Shown here one piece after another: positions 20,690 through 32,600 of a stretch of 64,000 bases of DNA. The notes under the pieces are model-generated. The model did not search any database, was not told the DNA's origin, and saw only the letters and a program-made list of their open reading frames with translations. Both the position numbers and the translations under genes were made by a program. How positions within the stretch are numbered: the first letter of the stretch is position 1; every line of letters begins with the position of its first letter. This DNA comes from Coemansia sp. RSA 487 (lineage: Eukaryota > Kickxellomycota > Kickxellomycetes > Kickxellales > Kickxellaceae). The DNA is taken from positions 1-64,000 of the forward strand of contig JANBRJ010000014.1 in assembly GCA_027577595.1 (NCBI GenBank), given 5' to 3'.

Positions 20690-23600
20690 ATGTCTACGGC
20701 CGCTATTGCATCGCCAAATAGCGGCAACGAAAGTGCGCTTCTCCAAGCGCTTGGCGAGTGTCTTTTTAAGCTTGACGCCGGGAACTATTCCGGGTCGCTT
20801 GCCGCACTAAACAGGTACTCGCGCCCCACAGAATCTGAAGAGGAAGACGAGCCTACTTTTGACGACAGCCACAGCGACGCAAGCAGCAACAGCGACGATT
20901 ATAGAGACGCTAGTAGCTCACCTGGTTGGTTAAGCGACGAAGAAGGGCCTTCTATGCCGGCAGAGTTCTCTGTTGATGACGTTTTTGGCAAGCTCCGCCA
21001 ATTCGTGCAACGTGAGCAGAACCGCCAGAACATCACCACCACAAGCGGAAACAGTGCTCAGAAGCCAGCGACGCCCAATTGGTGGTCGACTTTTATGCCG
21101 GCTGATGTGCAGGCTGCACCTGCCACCTGGTCGCCTCCAGCAATGGTCATTCAGCCTCCACAGAATAACGACTCGTCGGCCATCGAGCCGGCTTACTTGG
21201 CGCCACCGACACTATCATCAGGCGATGGTCGCTTTCCGACTCCCGCCAGCCCGGCGCTTGCCGTGGTTGCATCGACCGGCGAGCAAGTGTGCGTCGAATG
21301 CATTCGTGCCTGTGAGAGCGTGGCCGACGCAGTTCTAAATGGCGACTTTAGCGCTCGTGTTCGCTGCAAGCGCTGCCACCCCAACAGCGATTCGAATACG
21401 CCGCTGATTGGGCGGCCGCAGACGCACACGCAGAAGCTGGCCAACCGCGTCAACCGCATGGCATCGCTTCTCTCTTTTGTGACGCGCGAGATCACCGAGG
21501 TCGCGCGCAATGACGGCGCTCGCGGGTTCCTCGGATCCCAGGGCAAGATTGACGGACTTAAAGGAAACTGGCTTGATTTGATGAACGAAGTGAACACGCT
21601 GACGATGATCCACACGGAGCAGGTCCGCAGCATCGCGCATGTGTGCAACGCTGTGGCTAACGGCGACTTGAGCGAGAAGCTGACTGTGAAGCTGAACGGC
21701 GAGATGGGCGACCTCAAGACCACCATCAACGGAATGGTCGACCAGCTAGGAGCCTTTTCGGTCGAGGTCACACGGGTCACGCATGCGGTCGGCACCGAGG
21801 GTATTTTGGGCGTCAGCGCCAACGTCCCCGGCGTCAATGGTGTTTGGAAACAGCTTACGGATAACGTCAACAACATGGCCAACAACCTGACGGTTCAGGT
21901 GCGCGGTATTTCAGCAGTGTGCAAGTCGGTTTCGCGCGGTGATCTGACTCAGACTATTGGGATCACAGCCAACGGCGAGATGCTTGAGCTGACGACTACA
22001 ATCAACGAGATGGTTTCCAAGCTGGACATGATGTCTGGCGAGGTTTCGCGCGTCGCAGTCGAGGTCGGAGTCCATGGCAAGCTGGGCGGCCAGGCGTACG
22101 TCACTGGGCTGGAGGGAACGTGGATGGCAATGACCGACAATGTCAACCACATGGCCAACAACCTGACTAGCCAGGTGCGGGAGATTAGCTTAGTTACCCG
22201 CGCTGTTGCCCAGGGCGATTTTACCCAGAAGGTCACATCCAACCTGAGCGGCGAGATGCTTACGCTCAAGCAGACAATCAACAACATGGTCAACCGGCTG
22301 TTGCACCTGACTGATGAGGTTACTCGCGTTGCCATAGAGGTCGGGCTGGAGGGCCGACTTGGCGCCCAGGCGCACACTGGCGATGCAGAGGGCGCGTGGA
22401 AAGATCTAGTTACCAACATCAACAAAATGGCGTACAATATCACCCGCCAGGTACGCACAATCAGCGAGGTTGCTGCGTCGGTCTCCGAAGGTGATCTGAG
22501 CAAGCTTGTCGACATTCCGTGCAAGGGCGAGATGGAGTCCCTGAAGATCACAATCAACGAGATGGTTGGCCGGTTTCATACGTTCTCGAGTGAAGTCACG
22601 CGCGTCGCTCGCGAGGTCGGCACGGATGGTGATCTTGGTGGCCAGGCATCTGTGCCCGATGTCGAAGGCATTTGGAAGGACCTGACCAACAATGTCAACA
22701 AGATGGCCAAAAACCTTACAGACCAAGTCAGGGACATTGCTGCCGTCACCAAGGCCGTCGCTGCTGGAGATCTGACAAGGAAGGTTGAGATTCCTCTGGA
22801 TGGCGAGATGGGCGAGCTCAAGACCACAATCAACACGATGGTTGACCAGCTGAGTACGTTTGCCTCAGAGGTGTCGCGTGTAGCCAAACAGGTCGGGACA
22901 GAGGGCAACTTGGGCGGTTCTGCAATTGTGCCCAATGTCGGCGGCACATGGAAAGACCTTACTGACAATGTCAACAACATGGCGAAAAACCTCACAGATC
23001 AAGTGCGAGACATTGCGACTGTCACAAAAGCTGTTGCAGCCGGCGATCTCACCCAGAAGGTCAATTCTGAACTTAAAGGAGAGATGGGTGAGCTCAAAAC
23101 CACCATCAATACCATGGTTGACCAACTCAGCGTGTTCGCAGCAGAGGTCACTCGTGTCGCCAAAGAAGTCGGCTCTGAGGGCAAATTAGGCGGTACTGCG
23201 AACGTTGAAGGTGTCGATGGAACCTGGAAGGATCTCACTGATAATGTCAATAACATGGCAAAGAACCTTACAGATCAGGTGCGAGATATAGCGAGAGTGA
23301 CCAAGGCCGTTGCAGCTGGTGACCTGACACGCCAAATCGAGATTCCTTTGAATGGCGAGATGGGCGAGCTGAAGGAGACTATCAACACGATGGTGGACCA
23401 GCTTAGCACCTTTGCCGCCGAAGTCACACGCGTAGCCAAGGAAGTAGGCACCGATGGGAATCTGGGTGGCGAAGCAAAGGTCAAGGGTGTGGATGGCACG
23501 TGGAAGGACCTCACCGACAATGTCAACGAGATGGCCAAGAATCTGACGGACCAAGTGCGAGATATTGCTGCTGTCACCAAAGCTGTTGCCGCTGGCGACC

Positions 23601-26600
23601 TCACCCGAAAAGTCGAGATTCCTCTGAACGGCGAAATGGGCGAATTAAAGTCGACTATTAACAGAATGGTTGACCAGCTTAGCACCTTTGCTTCTGAGGT
23701 CACCCGAGTTGCTCGAGAAGTCGGCACCGATGGCAACCTGGGCGGCGAAGCCGATGTCAAGGGCGTCGATGGCACTTGGAAGGACCTGACTGACAGTGTT
23801 AACAAGATGGCAAAGAACCTAACGGATCAGGTACGAGACATTGCTGCTGTCACTAAGGCTGTTGCTGCCGGCGATCTAACGCGGAAAGTGCAAGTGCCGT
23901 TGAGTGGCGAAATGGAAGAGCTGAAAACTACAATCAACACGATGGTTGATCAGCTTAGTACTTTCGCTGCTGAAGTTTCGCGAGTCGCCAAAGAGGTTGG
24001 TACCGAAGGTAAGCTTGGAGGCACAGCAAACGTTGAAGGTGTAGACGGTACATGGAAGGACCTGACCGACAATGTGAACAACATGGCGAAAAATCTTACG
24101 GATCAGGTGCGAGACATTGCCAATGTCACCAAGGCTGTTGCTGCTGGCGACCTCACTCGAAAAGTGCAAGTGCCGTTGAGCGGCGAGATGGAAGAGCTCA
24201 AACTCACCATCAACCGAATGGTCGACCAGCTCGGCACTTTTGCATCTGAAGTGTCTCGTGTCGCCAAGGAGGTCGGCACTGATGGCGAGCTCGGTGGGTC
24301 TGCGGATGTCCCCAATGTTGACGGCACGTGGAAGGACCTCACTGATAACGTCAACAACATGGCAAAGAACCTCACTGACCAAGTGCGAGACATTGCAACT
24401 GTCACCAAGGCTGTAGCCGCCGGCGATCTTACTCAAAAGGTCAACTCTGACCTCAAGGGCGAGATGGGTGAGCTCAAGACCACAATCAACACGATGGTTG
24501 ACCAGCTTAGTACTTTTGCTGCCGAGGTGTCCCGTGTGGCCAAAGAAGTCGGTACTGAGGGCAAGCTTGGAGGCGAAGCCAACGTCCCCAATGTAGACGG
24601 TACGTGGAAGGACCTCACATACAACGTCAACAACATGGCAAAGAACCTCACTGATCAAGTACGAGACATTGCGACTGTCACCAAGGCTGTTGCCGCCGGA
24701 GACCTCACGCGAAAGGTCCAGGTGCCATTAAGCGGCGAAATGGAAGACCTTAAACTCACCATCAACAGAATGGTCGACCAGCTCGGTACTTTTGCGGCCG
24801 AAGTTACCAGGGTTGCCAAAGAGGTCGGCACCGAAGGCAAGCTTGGTGGGTCTGCCATTGTCCCCAATGTCGACGGCACGTGGAAGGACCTGACTGATAA
24901 CGTCAACAACATGGCGCAGAACCTAACCAACCAAGTGCGAGACATTGCGACTGTCACTAAAGCCGTTGCCGCTGGTGATCTGACTAGGAAGGTGCAGGTG
25001 CCGTTGAGCGGCGAGATGGAGGAACTCAAGTTCACCATTAACACAATGGTCGACCAGCTCAACACTTTTGCGTTTGAGGTTACGCGAGTGGCCAAAGAGG
25101 TCGGCACTGACGGCAAGCTCGGTGGTGAAGCCAACGTTGAGGGCGTCGACGGCACTTGGAAAAATCTTACTGACAATGTCAATGAGATGGCCAAGAACCT
25201 CACTAACCAGGTGCGAGACATTGCCACTGTCACCAAAGCTGTAGCCGCCGGCGATCTTACGCAAAAGGTTAATTCCGAGTTGAACGGCGAAATGGGTGAA
25301 CTCAAAGCTACCATCAACACTATGGTCGACCAGCTCAGTGTCTTTGCCGCAGAAGTTTCACGAGTCGCCAAGGAGGTCGGTACCGAAGGCAAATTAGGCG
25401 GTACCGCCAACGTCCCCAACGTCGATGGTACGTGGAAGGACCTCACCGACAACGTCAACAACATGGCCAAGAACTTGACAGACCAAGTGCGAGATATTGC
25501 CACTGTCACCAAAGCTGTAGCCGCCGGCGATCTTACGCAAAAGGTTAATTCCGAGTTGAATGGCGAAATGGGAGAGCTCAAGGCGACTATTAACACTATG
25601 GTGGACCAGCTCAGCGTGTTTGCTGCAGAAGTGACTCGAGTCGCCAAAGAAGTCGGCACTGATGGCAAGCTTGGAGGCTCTGCGATCGTTCCTAATGTCG
25701 GCGGCACGTGGAAGGGCTTGACAGACAACGTCAACGAGATGGCGAAAAACCTCACTAACCAGGTGCGAGACATCGCCACTGTCACCAAAGCTGTTGCCGC
25801 TGGAGATCTCACGCAAAAGGTCAACTCTGAGCTAAAGGGAGAGATGGGCGAGCTAAAGGCCACCATCAACACGATGGTGGACCAACTTAGTGTATTTGCT
25901 GCAGAGGTCACTCGTGTTGCTAAAGAAGTCGGTACCGATGGCAAGCTCGGCGGTTCGGCAATTGTTCCAAATGTCGGCGGCACTTGGAAGGGGCTGACTG
26001 ATAACGTCAACGAGATGGCGAAAAATCTCACTAACCAAGTACGAGATATCGCTACCGTCACCAAAGCCGTCGCTGCTGGCGATCTCACCCAGAAGGTCAA
26101 CTCGGAGTTGAATGGCGAAATGGGTGAACTCAAAGCAACTATCAATACGATGGTCGATCAACTTAATACGTTTGCATTCGAAGTCACTCGAGTCGCCAAA
26201 GAAGTCGGCACTGATGGCAAGCTTGGAGGCTCTGCGATCGTTCCTAATGTCGGCGGCACGTGGAAGGGCTTGACAGACAACGTCAACGAGATGGCGAAAA
26301 ACCTCACTAACCAGGTGCGAGACATCGCCACTGTCACCAAAGCTGTTGCCGCTGGAGATCTCACGCAAAAGGTCAACTCTGAGCTAAAGGGAGAGATGGG
26401 CGAGCTGAAAGAAACCATCAACACGATGGTTGACCAGCTCAGCGTGTTTGCTGCAGAGGTCACTCGCGTTGCTAAAGAAGTTGGTACCGACGGCAAGCTT
26501 GGCGGCTCGGCATATGTTCCTAACGTTGGTGGAACCTGGAAGGGTCTGACAGACAATGTCAATGAAATGGCCAAAAACCTTACGGACCAAGTCAGAGATA

Positions 26601-29600
26601 TCGCACAAGTTACCAAAGCCGTCGCAGCTGGAGACCTGACGCAGAAGGTCAATTCGGAGCTCAAGGGCGAGATGGGCGAACTCAAGGAGACTATCAATAC
26701 GATGGTTGACCAGCTGAGTACTTTTGCTGCAGAGGTATCGCGAGTTGCCAAGGAGGTCGGCACCGATGGAAAACTTGGCGGTACTGCCAATGTCGAAGGT
26801 GTTGACGGCACCTGGAAAGATCTGACTGATAATGTCAACAACATGGCAAAGAACCTGACAGACCAAGTCAGAGACATTGCGCGAGTGACCAAGGCTGTTG
26901 CGGCAGGCGATTTGACGCGCCAGATCGAGATTCCTTTGAATGGCGAGATGGGCGGGCTCAAGTTTACAATCAACCGAATGGTCGATCAACTCAGTATCTT
27001 TGCTTCGGAAGTCACCCGAGTTGCCCGCGAAGTCGGTACTGATGGTAACCTGGGAGGCGAAGCTAATGTCAAGGGCGTCGACGGCACGTGGAAAGACCTG
27101 ACCGACAGTGTCAACAAGATGGCCAAGAACTTGACGGACCAAGTCAGAGACATTGCCGCTGTCACCAAAGCTGTAGCCGCTGGTGATCTAACGCGAAAGG
27201 TCCAAGTTCCATTGAGCGGTGAGATGGAAGAGCTGAAGCTGACGATTAATACAATGGTGGACCAGCTTGGCACTTTTGCCGCTGAAGTCACCCGAGTTGC
27301 CAAGGAGGTCGGCACCGAAGGCAAACTCGGGGGTACTGCGAATGTGCCCAATGTCGGCGGTACCTGGAAGGGCTTGACGGACAGTGTGAACAGCATGGCC
27401 AAGAATCTAACGGACCAAGTGCGCGACATCGCCCAAGTAACAAAGGCTGTTGCCAGTGGCGACCTCACCCGAAAGGTCCAGGTTCCTCTGAGCGGTGAAA
27501 TGGAAGAGCTTAAGACGACTATCAACACAATGGTTGACCAGCTCAGTACTTTCGCTGCTGAAGTTACCCGAGTTGCTAAAGAAGTCGGTACTGAGGGCAA
27601 GCTTGGTGGCGAAGCTAATGTCCCCAATGTAGATGGCACGTGGAAGGATCTCACCTTTAATGTCAACAACATGGCAAAGAACCTCACTGATCAAGTACGA
27701 GATATTGCGACCGTCACCAAAGCCGTTGCCGCTGGCGACCTCACTCGAAAGGTGCAAGTACCGTTGAGCGGTGAGATGGAAGAGCTCAAGCTTACCATCA
27801 ACCGAATGGTTGACCAGCTCAGTACTTTTGCATCAGAGGTTTCGCGTGTTGCAAAAGAAGTCGGTACTGAAGGCAAGCTTGGTGGCACAGCCAACGTGGA
27901 AGGTGTCGACGGTACGTGGAAAGACCTGACCGACAACGTCAACAACATGGCCAACAATCTAACCGACCAAGTGCGAGACATTGCGACTGTCACCAAGGCT
28001 GTTGCCGCCGGAGATCTCACGCGAAAGGTCCAGGTGCCATTAAGCGGCGAAATGGAAGACCTTAAACTCACCATCAATCGAATGGTCGACCAACTCGGCA
28101 CTTTCGCTTCTGAAGTGTCCCGTGTCGCCAAAGAGGTCGGCACCGAAGGCAAGCTTGGCGGCGAAGCCAATGTTGAAGGGGTCGACGGTACGTGGAAGGA
28201 TCTAACCGACAACGTCAACAACATGGCTAACAACCTGACCAACCAAGTGCGCGATATTGCCCAAGTAACCAAAGCTGTGGCTGCTGGAGACCTTACCCAG
28301 AAGGTTACGTCGGATCTTCAGGGCGAAATGGGAGAGCTCAAGGCTACCATTAACACGATGGTGGGTCAGCTCGGCACGTTTGCTGCTGAGGTTACTCGAG
28401 TCGCAAAGGAGGTCGGCACAGACGGTGAACTCGGCGGTGTGGCTAATGTTGAAGGCGTCGACGGCACGTGGAAGGATCTTACCGACAGTGTCAACAACAT
28501 GGCGAAAAACCTTACAGACCAGGTGCGAGATATCGCTCAAGTGACCAAAGCCGTTGCCGCTGGCGACCTCACTCGAAAGGTGCAAGTGCCGTTGAGCGGT
28601 GAGATGGAAGAGCTCAAGCTCACCATCAACCGAATGGTCGACCAGCTCGGCACTTTCGCCTCTGAAGTGTCCCGTGTTGCCAAAGAAGTCGGGACAGATG
28701 GCGATCTCGGCGGTGTTGCCAATGTCGAGGGGGTCGATGGCACGTGGAAGGACCTTACCGACAATGTAAACAACATGGCAAAGAACCTTACAGACCAGGT
28801 GCGAGACATTGCGACTGTCACCAAAGCTGTCGCCGCCGGAGATCTCACGCGAAAGGTGCAGGTCCCATTGAATGGCGAGATGGGTGAACTCAAGGCGACG
28901 ATAAACACGATGGTTGACCAGCTCAGCACTTTTGCCGTCGAAGTCACTCGTGTTTCCAAAGAGGTCGGTACCGAGGGTAAGCTTGGTGGTAAAGCAAACG
29001 TCGTTGGCGTCCATGGGACTTGGAGACGCCTTACCGATAATGTCAACGACATGGCCATGAACCTGACCAACCAGGTGCGGTCTGTAGTCGCTGTAACCAC
29101 GGCTATTGCCGATGGCGACCTGAGCAAAAAGGTCGACGTCGATGTGCAGGGCGAGATGCTGGATCTTAAGTTGACTATCAATGACATGGTGGACAAACTA
29201 CGCGAGATCGTATCATCGGTGTCCAGCGTTGCGCTGCAAGTCGGTACAGACGGTATTCTTGGTGGCCAGGCTACGTTACCAAACCTCGATGGTACGTGGA
29301 AGGACCTGACCAATAATGTCAATAAGATGGCGCAGAATCTGACCAACCAAGTACGAGATATCGCCCAAGTGACTAGAGCGGTTGCCGCTGGCGATCTGAC
29401 TAGGAAAGTGCAGGTTCCGTTGAGCGGCGAGATGGGCGAGCTCAAGACCACAATCAACACGATGGTTGACCAGCTGAGTACATTTGCCTCAGAGGTGTCG
29501 CGTGTAGCCAAGCAAGTCGGAACCGATGGCGAGCTGGGCGGTGAAGCCAACGTTGAGGGCGTCGACGGCACTTGGAAGGATCTAACTGACAATGTCAACG

Positions 29601-32600
29601 AGATGGCCAAGAACCTGACCAGCCAAGTCCGCTCGATCAGTCAGGTCACAACAGCCGTTGCTAACGGCGATTTGACCCAAAAGATCGAAGTCGATGCCAA
29701 GGGCGAGATGTTGGAGCTCAAGACTACCATCAACCGAATGGTCGACCAGCTTAATACGTTTGCTTCCGAAGTCACTCGAGTCGCTAAAGAAGTCGGCACT
29801 GATGGCAAGCTTGGAGGCTCTGCAATCGTTCCTAATGTCGGCGGCACGTGGAAGGGCTTGACAGACAACGTCAACGAGATGGCGAAAAACCTCACTAACC
29901 AGGTGCGAGACATCGCTACTATCACCAAAGCTGTTGCCGCTGGAGATCTCACGCAAAAGGTCAACTCTGAGCTAAAGGGAGAGATGGGCGAGCTGAAAGA
30001 AACCATCAACACGATGGTTGACCAGCTCAGCGTGTTTGCTTCTGAGGTTACCAGGGTCGCCAAGGAGGTCGGAACGGAAGGCAAACTTGGTGGCCAAGCC
30101 AATGTCGTTGGTGTCGATGGAACCTGGAAGGGTCTGACAGACAATGTCAATGAAATGGCCAAAAACCTTACGGACCAAGTCAGAGATATCGCACAAGTTA
30201 CCAAAGCCGTCGCAGCTGGAGACCTGACGCAGAAGGTCAATTCGGAGCTCAAGGGCGAGATGGGCGAACTCAAAGAGACTATCAATACGATGGTTGACCA
30301 GCTGAGTACTTTTGCTGCAGAGGTATCGCGAGTTGCCAAGGAGGTCGGCACCGATGGAAAACTCGGTGGCACTGCCAATGTTCCCAACGTTGATGGCACT
30401 TGGAAAGATCTGACCGATAATGTCAACAACATGGCCAAAAACTTGACAGATCAGGTCAGAGATATCGCCGCTGTGACCAAGGCTGTTGCGGCAGGCGATT
30501 TGACGCGCCAGATCGAGATTCCTTTGAACGGTGAAATGGGCGAGCTCAAGTCTACTATCAATCGAATGGTCGACCAGCTCAGCATCTTTGCATCCGAGGT
30601 CACTCGAGTCGCGCGCGAGGTCAGTTCTGATGGTGTTCTTGGCGGCATGGCTGAGGTCCCTAACGTCGACGGAACGTGGAAGGGCCTTACCGACAGTGTC
30701 AACAAGATGGTTCGCAATTTGACAGACCAGGTGCGAGACATCGCGACTGTCACCAAAGCTGTAGCTGCTGGCGATCTGACGCGAAAGGTCCAAGTTCCAT
30801 TGAGCGGTGAGATGGAAGAGCTGAAGCTGACGATTAATACAATGGTTGACCAGCTCAACACGTTTGCTTTCGAGGTCACTCGAGTCGCAAAGGAAGTCGG
30901 CACTGATGGCAAACTCGGGGGTACCGCAAACGTTCCCAATGTCGACGGGACGTGGAAGGATCTCACCGATAATGTCAACGAAATGGCCAAGAATCTCACT
31001 AACCAGGTACGCGATATTGCCCAAGTGACAAAGGCGGTCGCTGCCGGCGATCTCACCCAAAAGGTTAACTCTGAGCTTAAAGGAGAGATGGGTGAGCTCA
31101 AGGCCACCATCAACACCATGGTGGACCAACTCGGCACGTTTGCATCAGAGGTATCCCGCGTTGCCAAAGAAGTCGGTACTGACGGTGAACTTGGCGGTGT
31201 TGCTAATGTCGAGGGAGTCGACGGCACGTGGAAAGACTTGACTGACAACGTCAACAGTATGGCCAAGAATCTCACGGACCAAGTTAGAGATATCGCTCAA
31301 GTTACAAAAGCCGTTGCCGCTGGCGATTTGAACCTAAAGGTTAAAGTACCGCTAAATGGCGAGATGGGCGAACTCAAAGCGACAATAAACACGATGGTGG
31401 ACCAGCTCAGTACTTTTGCGTCGGAGGTATCGCGAGTCGCCAAGGAAGTCGGCACCGACGGCAATCTTGGTGGCGAGGCAAACGTCAAGGGCGTTGATGG
31501 CACATGGAAGGATCTCACTGACAATGTCAACCGTATGGCGCGTAACCTGACGGACCAAGTACGGTCGATCAGCGGAGTTACCAAAGCAGTGGCTCACGGT
31601 GATCTGACGCAGAAGATCGAGGTCGATGCCAAGGGCGAGATGTTAGAACTTAAGAACACCATTAACGTCATGGTGGACCAGCTGAGCACGTTTGCCTCTG
31701 AAGTCACTCGCGTTGCTCGAGAGGTCGGTACCGAGGGCAAGCTTGGCGGCACCGCAAATGTTCCTAATGTCGATGGAACGTGGAAGGACCTGACAGACAG
31801 CGTGAATGAGATGGCCAAAAACTTGACAGACCAGGTCAGGGACATCGCCCAAGTGACAAAGGCCGTTGCTAAAGGCGATCTCTCGCGAAAGGTGCAAGTT
31901 CCGCTGAGTGGCGAGATGGGCGAGCTCAAAACAACCATTAACGCGATGGTCCGGCGCCTCAGTAACTTTGCCGCTGAGGTCAACAAGGTTGCGCGCGAGG
32001 TCGGCACTGAAGGCAAGCTTGGCGTCCAGGCGCACGTGCTGGATGTCGACGGCATTTGGCGCGAGGTGACAACAAAGGTCAACAACATGGCACACAACTT
32101 AACAAACCAAGTGCGCGCGTTTGCGATGATTAGTGCGGCCGCAACGTTGGGCGACTACAGCTCGATGATCACCATCGACGCTATGGGTGAGATGGATGCA
32201 CTCAAGTCGCAGATCAATCGCATGGTTGAGTCGCTTCGTGAGAGCATTTCGCGTCATATGCAGGCCCGCGATGCAGCCGTGCTGGCTAACCGCGCAAAGA
32301 GCGAGTTCCTGGCGAATATGTCTCACGAGGTGCGCACGCCGCTGAACGGCATTCTAGGCATGACCAGCGCAACACTAGAGACAAACCTGACGCACGCGCA
32401 ACGCGATTCGCTATTGATTGTCTCGAGTCTGTCAAACTCGCTGTTGTCGATTCTCGATGACCTGCTTGATTTGTCCAAGATCGAGGCCGGACGCATGAGT
32501 ATTGAGAACATCCATTACACGCTGCGCTCTGCGATATACGGTGTTCTCAAGGCGGTGTCGCTAAAGTTTGTGCAAAAAGGCCTGGGAATTTCTCTGCACT

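Noticed and set aside
21488-32251. CRISPR-like or satellite array
   Set aside because: The repeats are long, coding, in frame and encode HAMP motifs.
21193-32511. Many long minus-strand ORFs (up to 496 codons) antisense to the HAMP array
   Set aside because: They recur with the 276-nt period and follow from the codon choice of the repeats; their products are low-complexity Ser/Pro/Val sequences without families.
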